This document shows positions 57,938 through 64,000 of a DNA stretch of 64,000 nt, piece after piece. Below the pieces are notes generated by a model that was given only the letters and a program-made list of their open reading frames with translations, had not been told where the DNA came from and searched no databases. Numbering within the stretch: position 1 is the stretch's first letter; every line of letters starts with the position of its first letter. This stretch comes from Hippopus hippopus (Eukaryota; Mollusca; Bivalvia; Cardiida; Cardiidae): positions 15,899,859 through 15,963,858 of the forward strand of contig OX328099.1 of assembly GCA_946811185.2 (NCBI GenBank). Direction: 5' to 3'. A program made the translations under genes and the position numbers.

Positions 57938-58735
57938 AACAATTCCTTATTTAGCAGCTGTGACCTCGCCTGACGTAATTCAATGTCAACACCCAACAGC
58001 CTGTCGCACGAATTACGGGTGCTTTACGAGGTATAAATAGCTCTACGGGTAAAAATCTCGAGTAACCATCATCACGAGGTATGGCAATAGACAATGGCAA
58101 ATACTGTAAACCAAGATCAGAAATTGCACAGAGCAATCAGTGTCTGATCCGGGTGCGCAACGATTGTTGTGGGAATAGAGTTGTCGGTTTTTTTCTGTCC
58201 GCATCATGAACTGGATGCAACTGTACGAAAGGAAGGGTGATGCCCCAATAATGTTATATAGACACGTCAGATTAGAACGATGAATGCTTTATTTAACAAT
58301 GGTGACCTCGCCTGACGTAATTCAGTGTCAACACCCAATGGTCAGATCATTACGAATTACGGGTGCTGTACAAAGTATGAATAGCTCTGCGGTACAATCC
58401 TCTGGTAACCGTCATAAAAAGCTTTCACAACAGAAAATGGTAAACACTATAGAAAAAGATCAGAAATCGCAAAGAGCGACGTCTGATCCGGATGCACATT
58501 ATTTGTTGCAGGATTAGAGTATTTTTGTCCCAAATGTAACCTGGATGCATCCTTACAATAGGAAAGGTGATATCCCGAAATAATATAGACACATCAGATT
58601 AGAATTAAAAGTTCCTTATTTAACAATGTTGACCTCGCCTGACGTAGTTTTATGTCGACACCCGAAATGTCTGTTGAACAAATTACGGGTGCCTTACGCA
58701 GACCATTACGTCACACCAATACACTTTAAATAAGT
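57938..58735. repeat. Tandem repeat of about 345 bp, 2.3 copies
   Basis: Units begin GACCTCGCCTGACGTAATTC at 57961, 58303 and 58630, followed by CAATTACGGGTGC-type and GGTATAAATAGCTCT words, then GATCAGAAAT and ACTGGATGCA. No ORF runs through. A possible distant copy lies at 60005-60290. Confidence 0.75.
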
Positions 58736-58974
58736 ACAATGACAAGAGATTAATGTAACCATCTCTAACCTTTCTGCTGCAATTTGCCTCAGGAAACGGG
58801 AGCTCTGCTGCTTATGATTATGAAATACTACGTCTAAGGTCTCCAAAAAAAAAAAAACGTTACGATATTGAGCCACGAATCTTTTTTCTCTTAAACATAG
58901 AATCCCTTTGAGCAAATCAGTGAAATGGAGCCACTGCTGGTTGTAGACACATTTCAGACTTACACTCCTGTTTT

Positions 58975-59155
58975 CCCCGAGCCCCACCTGATCCGCTAGT
59001 TGTTTCGTGGAAGTGTCCATAGGCAAGACACTTCAGAGCCCAAGCCTAGTACTGGTGAAACCAAGGAAATACATGAATATGTGAGCTGTCGCCGTGATAT
59101 GACTGAAATAATGTTGAAAGCGGAATAAAACACCATTTAATTAATCAATCCTGTT
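58975..59155 (+). mobile_element. SINE copy (3' body and tail)
   Basis: CCCCACCTGATCCGCTAGTT body and tail GTGAGCTGTCGCCGTGATAT, ACTGAAATAATGTTGAAAGC, ending AATTAATCAATC. Confidence 0.7.
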
Positions 59156-59209
59156 TTCCCCAATAAAACAGTTCACCCTCCTTTCAGCGTCATACTCTGA
59201 CTAAATAAA

Positions 59210-59285
59210 CTTGTCCAAGATCAGACTGCACGTTTCGCCTATCATAGGCGAAACGTGCAGTCTGATCTTGAACCCGCCTGTTTAG
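59210..59285. repeat. Long near-perfect family A-type hairpin
   Basis: CAAGATCAGACTGCACGTTT and CGCCTAT pair exactly with the following inverse; outer arms CTGACTAAATAAAC pair with GTTTAGTCAG. Confidence 0.8.
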
Positions 59286-59574
59286 TCAGGCTTATAAATT
59301 ATAAGATAAATATCTTTGTGAGTTTCAGTGGCTTATATCTGTAGCCGTGGAAAGAGGTACAGGTTAAGTTTTTGGCGCCGAAATAATTGAGCAGAATTGC
59401 CTCCTATCAAATTTTCACCTGAGCAGTGCAACCAGTGAGCATTCCGTTATGCACTCTGTAAAAATTATAATGCGAAGTATTGCATGGTACCGGTAATAAG
59501 AAACTCAGGAAGACCATGCATAGGTGCACCCGCTATCCCGATATCATAGTGAATGTTGAAAACGGCGTGACACA

Positions 59575-59995
59575 CCTTAAGAACATACTTTTTACTCTTT
59601 ATCAAACAATCCCAATTTTTCAGAACCAACGTAGAGAGGATTTTTGCCACCAGTATTTTCTCCTTTTTCCACAATACTTTCTACCCTTTCAAAGACGAAT
59701 TTAATGTTTTAAGACACATTTGTTTTGTCACATGCAAATGACTTCAAGTTGGACCTGACTAAAATATTGTCATTTAGTTATCCCCTAGCCCGCTAGATAA
59801 GTAAAATGAAACTATTCAAGCCCATAGCAAAACCCCAAACGATGTTATTTCAAAGTCATTCTGGGTAAAATATATCTTTTTATCGGACAGTGTAGATCCA
59901 AGATCAGACTGCACGTTCTGTGCAGTCTGATCTTGATCTACACTGTCTGCAAGAGGTCCGTAAGTAGCGCTTAGCAGCCTATGGGTTAAGATTTA
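59575..59995. mobile_element. Family B and family A copies
   Basis: Decayed B copy at 59590-59780. Family A copy at 59780-59990 with the full hairpin, GACAGTGTAGATCCAAGATC and its inverse (59885-59946). Confidence 0.75.
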
Positions 59996-59999
59996 AACT

Positions 60000-60740
60000 T
60001 AACGGGATAGAATAGCCGAGTAACCATAAAACCAAGGTAGAGTACGCAATGACCGAATTATATCTGGGATGAATTGGGACATAGTACAAAACCTATCTTA
60101 CCTGGAAGCCAATCCTATCTGAAACTCTGTTCATTCATACACTCGTCTGACTCATGATACTACAAGCTCAAACACATAATGACAGTAGACAAAGGAAGAC
60201 ACTGCAGATACAGCCAGATCAGATGCCGTAAAGAGCTGCGTCTGATACGAGTTTACATTATTCGACCGCGGAGCATAGATGCCAAATAAAAAGATATAAA
60301 AAGCTGGCGCCCCCGTACTGACATAAAGACCCTTCCGATTTTTATCATAACACTATACCACTCGACAAAATTGTAGACATGTCTAAATTGAAAGCTTTTG
60401 CAGATGACAATTTAAATGTGGCTCAAATGATGAAATCTGGTCTTAGATTCAGCTTACTGAACTCTCGTGCCTGCAGAATTTGAATTGTTCACACCAGAAA
60501 CATAGATTGCGTTATGTTTATTGGATCTCGATTGTGTTGAGATGATCGAAAGTACTGATGGAGTAGTGAAGAGTGTAGAGCAAGATCAGACTGCATATAT
60601 GTGCTGGCTGATTTTGTTTTACACTCCCCTTAAAAATTCTTTGGTCACGAACGGCAAAAGAAGAGTTAAATTTAACGTATGGATCTATGTGTGCAAGTCA
60701 TTATTCCATTTATTCTTCAACCAGGTGTCTGTCGTCACCT
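60000..60740. other. Non-coding stretch
   Basis: Possible diverged copy of the 345-bp repeat (60005-60290), a family B fragment (60340-60430) and a family A fragment (60570-60625). No gene. Confidence 0.45.
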
Positions 60741-60925
60741 ACAGCACGAAACAGCTTGTTTGGTCTCCTGGGATTTAGCATCGCTTTCAACAGTATCTCA
60801 GTCATATCTTGGAGGCTTCTTACTTGTTCTCGTGTTTTTTTAATTTCTGCGGGACAAAACCGAAGTTCTACTTAACCTATTTACAAATACAATGCCTTAG
60901 CCACTGAGCTACGAAGAGCCCCTCA
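60740..60925 (-). mobile_element. SINE fragment, inverted
   Basis: CGCTTTCAACAGTATCTCAG tail inverse and a TAGCCACTGAGCTACGAAGA A-box region. Confidence 0.55.
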
Positions 60926-61106
60926 GTTCCAAACATCCGTCTTGCTCTGCCATATCACAGAGTAGCTTTCTAACACAGGGTGTATTTTCCCAGCCAGTAT
61001 GAAATTAGAGGAAATTTGTTTTTTTCGGTGAAAGATCGAACAATTTTTCATCGATTGAACATTATTGGTAATATGCGCACGATTGGCGCAGTCTTATTTG
61101 CTAATT

Positions 61107-61326
61107 AAAGGATAGGGCACCCTAATGGGATTCGTGTAATATCGCCTTTCATCGCCAAAATCGTACGGATTCAGCTTAGACTCGGGTAATCCGTAATCGA
61201 TGTGGGGAACCAGCGTCTATCGGCTGATCGATTACGAATTACCCGAGTCTTAGCTGAATCCGTACGTTTTTTTTTTCGGCGATGAAAGGCGATGTTACAT
61301 GAATCCCATTAGGGTGCCCTATCCTT
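61107..61326. mobile_element. Foldback element of about 220 bp
   Basis: AAAGGATAGGGCACCCTAAT at 61107 pairs with its inverse at 61326, and inner arms CGTACGGATTCAGCTTAGAC / GATTACCCGAGTC also pair. Almost the whole unit folds on itself, with a small loop near 61200. Confidence 0.85.
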
Positions 61327-61329
61327 AAT

Positions 61330-61865
61330 GGCAATATCAGTCTGAAATAGGGTCCTTCAATTATTATTTCGGCCACGGTCAACCCACGACACGAATGATT
61401 CAGACAACACTGTACACATTCTACAACTTTCCATCGTGTAGAAGACACGTTGAAAGACCAAAGCATTGCATGACATTCTCCTTTTCTCGAAATTTAAAGT
61501 CATAAGAACGCATTAGTTCAGAGAATGACAGTTGTGTTTATGAGCCGATACTTTCGGAACCGGAAGACCAACACAACATTTTCTCGTAAGAGCCATTGAC
61601 TCTGAATATGAAATTTCCTACCCGTGTTTATTTTTCCGGCCAGTCGGAAAGGTAGCCTTTGAAAAAGGTTAGAATTATCCCAAGAAACATAATCATGTTT
61701 GAAGTAAGTGTCTTGAATGACACCTGAAACTAAGAGGTGGCCATTAATGACGTGTCGCCCCCTCTAAGTGCAGTGTAAGGTAACACAAGAGTTTTATTAT
61801 TATTGGTACTAACTGACAGGCAGCTTAGAGAAAAGCCATCACGATTTAATCTTTACATTGCTTAG
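61330..61865. other. Non-coding stretch
   Basis: No gene or repeat recognised. Confidence 0.45.
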
Positions 61866-61869
61866 TGCG

Positions 61870-63090
61870 ACTCACTGACCTTTTGAGGACAACGTAGATC
61901 AAGATCAGACTGCACAGAACGTGCAATCTGATCTTGGATCTACACTGATAAGGATATATCTTTCCGCTAAAAATACGAAATTATGAAAATATGAATTTGG
62001 AAAATTTGGGTTTGTCCTATCGGCTTGAAAGTTTTTGTTTTATTTAGCAGGATAAGGGTTAAACTACCTTCTTTAGCTGTTCAAGACATTAATCATTTGT
62101 TCAACTTAACCCTTCGCCACACAATCCCGAGTGAATCTGAAGAAAGCAATCTTTGAAAACATTGTGGAGAAAGGAGAAAATACTTCTAAACACCATTTTC
62201 TCCTTTTCCCACAACGTTTTTTGCCCTATCAAAAACCGTAAGCAATCGTCACTTGAGATACATTTAGTTTATTGTCTGCGAATACTTGTTTGGTAAAGAA
62301 GAGTTAACCTTGAAACTGCTTAACCCTTTACCAAACGACAAAATTTTAGACAGGTCCAAATTGAAAGCACTTGTCGACGACAAAATAAACTTAACTCAAA
62401 AATTGAAATTTGTTCCCAGCAGAGTAGAAAACGTTGTGGGAAAAGGAGAAAATGCTGGTTACCAGCATTTTCTCCTTTTCCCACACTGTTTTCAGAAGGC
62501 TTCTTCCTCTGGGTCGTAAAAACCAGGGATTGTTTGGGAAAGGGTTAAAGGACATATTGGACACTCGTAGACAAGAAAAAAAAAAAAAACTGATCTTTTT
62601 TTTTTTTGATATTTTCTCATGACATCTCACAAAATGATTCAACTCTGAAGGAAAAAATATTGGTGCATAAGTTTGCACAGAACATGATTGTCTGTTCTTC
62701 GAATCGCAGTTTGAAATATTTTGTGGGACATGTTTGCAAACACAGCTACAGAATTAGTATTGAAACAATCGGTCTATACATGTACCACGCCTTCCTCCAA
62801 CCCCGTCCCCCGACCGCAACCCCGACCCCATCCAACCACTTCCCCTATCGCCCCCCTTTAACCCTCACCAAACATCCCTTCTTTTTGATGACCCTCAGTA
62901 AAAAGGCCATCGCGAATGCTTTCAATATAGACAAGTCTATGAATAAGATGTGGCTAAAATGATAAAATTTGACCTGGAAAACATTGCGAACAAAAGGAGA
63001 ATATTCTGGTTACCAGCATTATCTCCTTACCGAGAATGTTCTCATTATGATTAATTTTGTTCAAAGTGCCGTAAAAACTCTGGATCTAGC
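61870..63090. mobile_element. MITE cluster: A, B, B, B
   Basis: Family A hairpin at 61885-61950. Family B cores at 62153-62218, 62430-62490 (near-perfect) and 62975-63040. TTAACCC(TT) ends recur at 62105, 62321 and 62546. Confidence 0.75.
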
Positions 63091-63099
63091 GGTAAATTG

Positions 63100-63860
63100 T
63101 AAATGAGCCATGCTCTGTGAAAAGGGGGCTTACTGCATTTGCGAAAAGTATCGACCCAGGTCAGCCTGCGCAGTCCGCGCAGGCTGACCTAGGCCGAAAC
63201 TTTTCGCTAGTGGTCAATTTTCTATATGTCCAAGGACCAGTCTCCCTCATGATTGAAGCAGTTGTTAAAAAAAGTGGCTGTTATGGGTCCATAAGTATGT
63301 GATGGCTTGCTTGTTATGATGGATTACGGAGATGCATTAAGCCCCCTTTTGTCAGAGTATGGCTCAAATTAATTGATAAACCTCTTTCGATGCTAAATGC
63401 TAAATGGACCCATTTTTCTCTAGCTTACTTTTTTTCAAGGTGCTACGTTACAAAACAAGTGATTCAAGATCGGTCTGCGTGATTTTGCAATCGAGTTCTC
63501 CTGAAAATTTCGTAATTAAGGTAGAAACTGATCATGTCGCCAATGATGAAATACGTCCGTATGCTCATTTCTTTTTTTCAAATATGTTTCCTATTTCACT
63601 ATTTTTTTTCAATGACCGCCCATATAAAAAAAAAAAGTGAGTCATGCTCTGTGAGAAGAGATTTTAATGCATCTATAAATGGTATCGATCTAGTTCGGCG
63701 TAGGTACATGTAATTTTTTTGCCAATCAAAGGACCAATCTAGCCAATGATTCAGCCTGCTTTTGAGACCATATTAGAGCAATGACTTGACTTGCTGGGTA
63801 CAATCCACTACCAAGACGCATTAAACCCCCGATTTCACGAGTGCCGCTCTTATATATTTG
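63100..63860. mobile_element. Two MITE family C copies
   Basis: 63105-63365 with an intact hairpin, CCAGGTCAGCCTGCGCAGTC (63157-63193). 63640-63860 is a diverged copy. The gap between shows no gene. Confidence 0.75.
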
Positions 63861-63884
63861 CAACATTTCCTACAAGTTTGACTT

Positions 63885-64000
63885 CTGGACAAGGGAGGGG
63901 GCGGGGTGGGGGTTTAAAGGCTGGAGGGAAGGGGGACGGAGGGGGGGGGGTGGTTGAGCGGAAAATCTGAAAGTACTGGCAACCAGCATTTTCTCCTATA
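63885..64000. repeat. G-rich tract and truncated family B copy
   Basis: GGGGGCGGGG-type tract at 63890-63955, then TACTGGCAACCAGCATTTTC, the middle of a family B hairpin cut by the window end. Confidence 0.7.

Overview
This is eukaryotic, probably molluscan (most likely bivalve) DNA. The support is an intron-split four-transmembrane gene with GT-AG boundaries, tRNA-derived SINEs, several hairpin-cored MITE families, Tc1-like transposon debris and two large elements that encode protein-primed family B DNA polymerases. The host assignment is an inference from repeat style and element content; no species marker was found.

ELEMENT 1 (1 to about 12880; its left end lies outside the window) is a PolB-encoding element with long inverted-repeat arms. 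Its core holds a 1354-codon PolB with a zinc-finger cluster and a nuclease-like insert, a divergent CCHC zinc-knuckle protein, a basic protein and two unrecognised proteins. Four small genes (stops at 629, 1464, 8687 and 11491), plus a broken copy of one of them at 10636, each end within about 50 nt of a stem-loop that matches the 3' end signal of replication-dependent histone mRNAs: 6-bp stem, UUUC or UUUU loop, AACC tail, then a CACGAAAG-like purine element. Three of these genes have promoters with TGACGTCA (CRE/ATF), TTTCCCGC (E2F-like) and TATAAA in fixed order. The core genes instead have AATAAA signals. I infer that the small genes are timed to S phase through both promoter and 3' end. 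The right arm also carries a 148-bp tandem array with ten more such stem-loops, whose stems vary in a compensated way. I see no integrase, packaging ATPase or capsid gene, so this looks like an undescribed kind of element or a capsid-less relative of PolB viruses.

ELEMENT 2 (about 21455-39722) is a nearly complete Maverick/Polinton (adintovirus-like) element with TIRs of about 1.2 kb. It encodes PolB, a packaging ATPase (frameshifted), a zinc-ribbon/phospholipase A2 protein, a retroviral-type integrase fused to an adenain-like protease, a fibre-like protein, penton-like and hexon-like capsid proteins, and small virion-type proteins. Oddities are a zinc finger inserted inside the integrase catalytic core, an A8 slip site between the PLA2 and integrase frames, a repeated double-palindrome module behind each transcription unit that flips orientation mid-element, an array of six octamer (ATTTGCAT) sites, and TIRs that carry copies of the 3' ends of PolB and MCP.

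HOST GENE: exons at 16908-16994, 41031-41130, 43381-43539 and 44531-44694 join in frame into a 169-aa claudin/PMP22-like four-TM protein. Element 2 sits in its first intron. Exon 4 is followed by two decayed copies, each hit by a MITE.

From 44.9 to 64 kb I see no further host gene. That stretch is dense with four MITE families, SINE fragments, a degenerate Tc1-like transposon with its own TIRs (about 50530-51665), a tandem repeat of about 345 bp, foldbacks and microsatellites.
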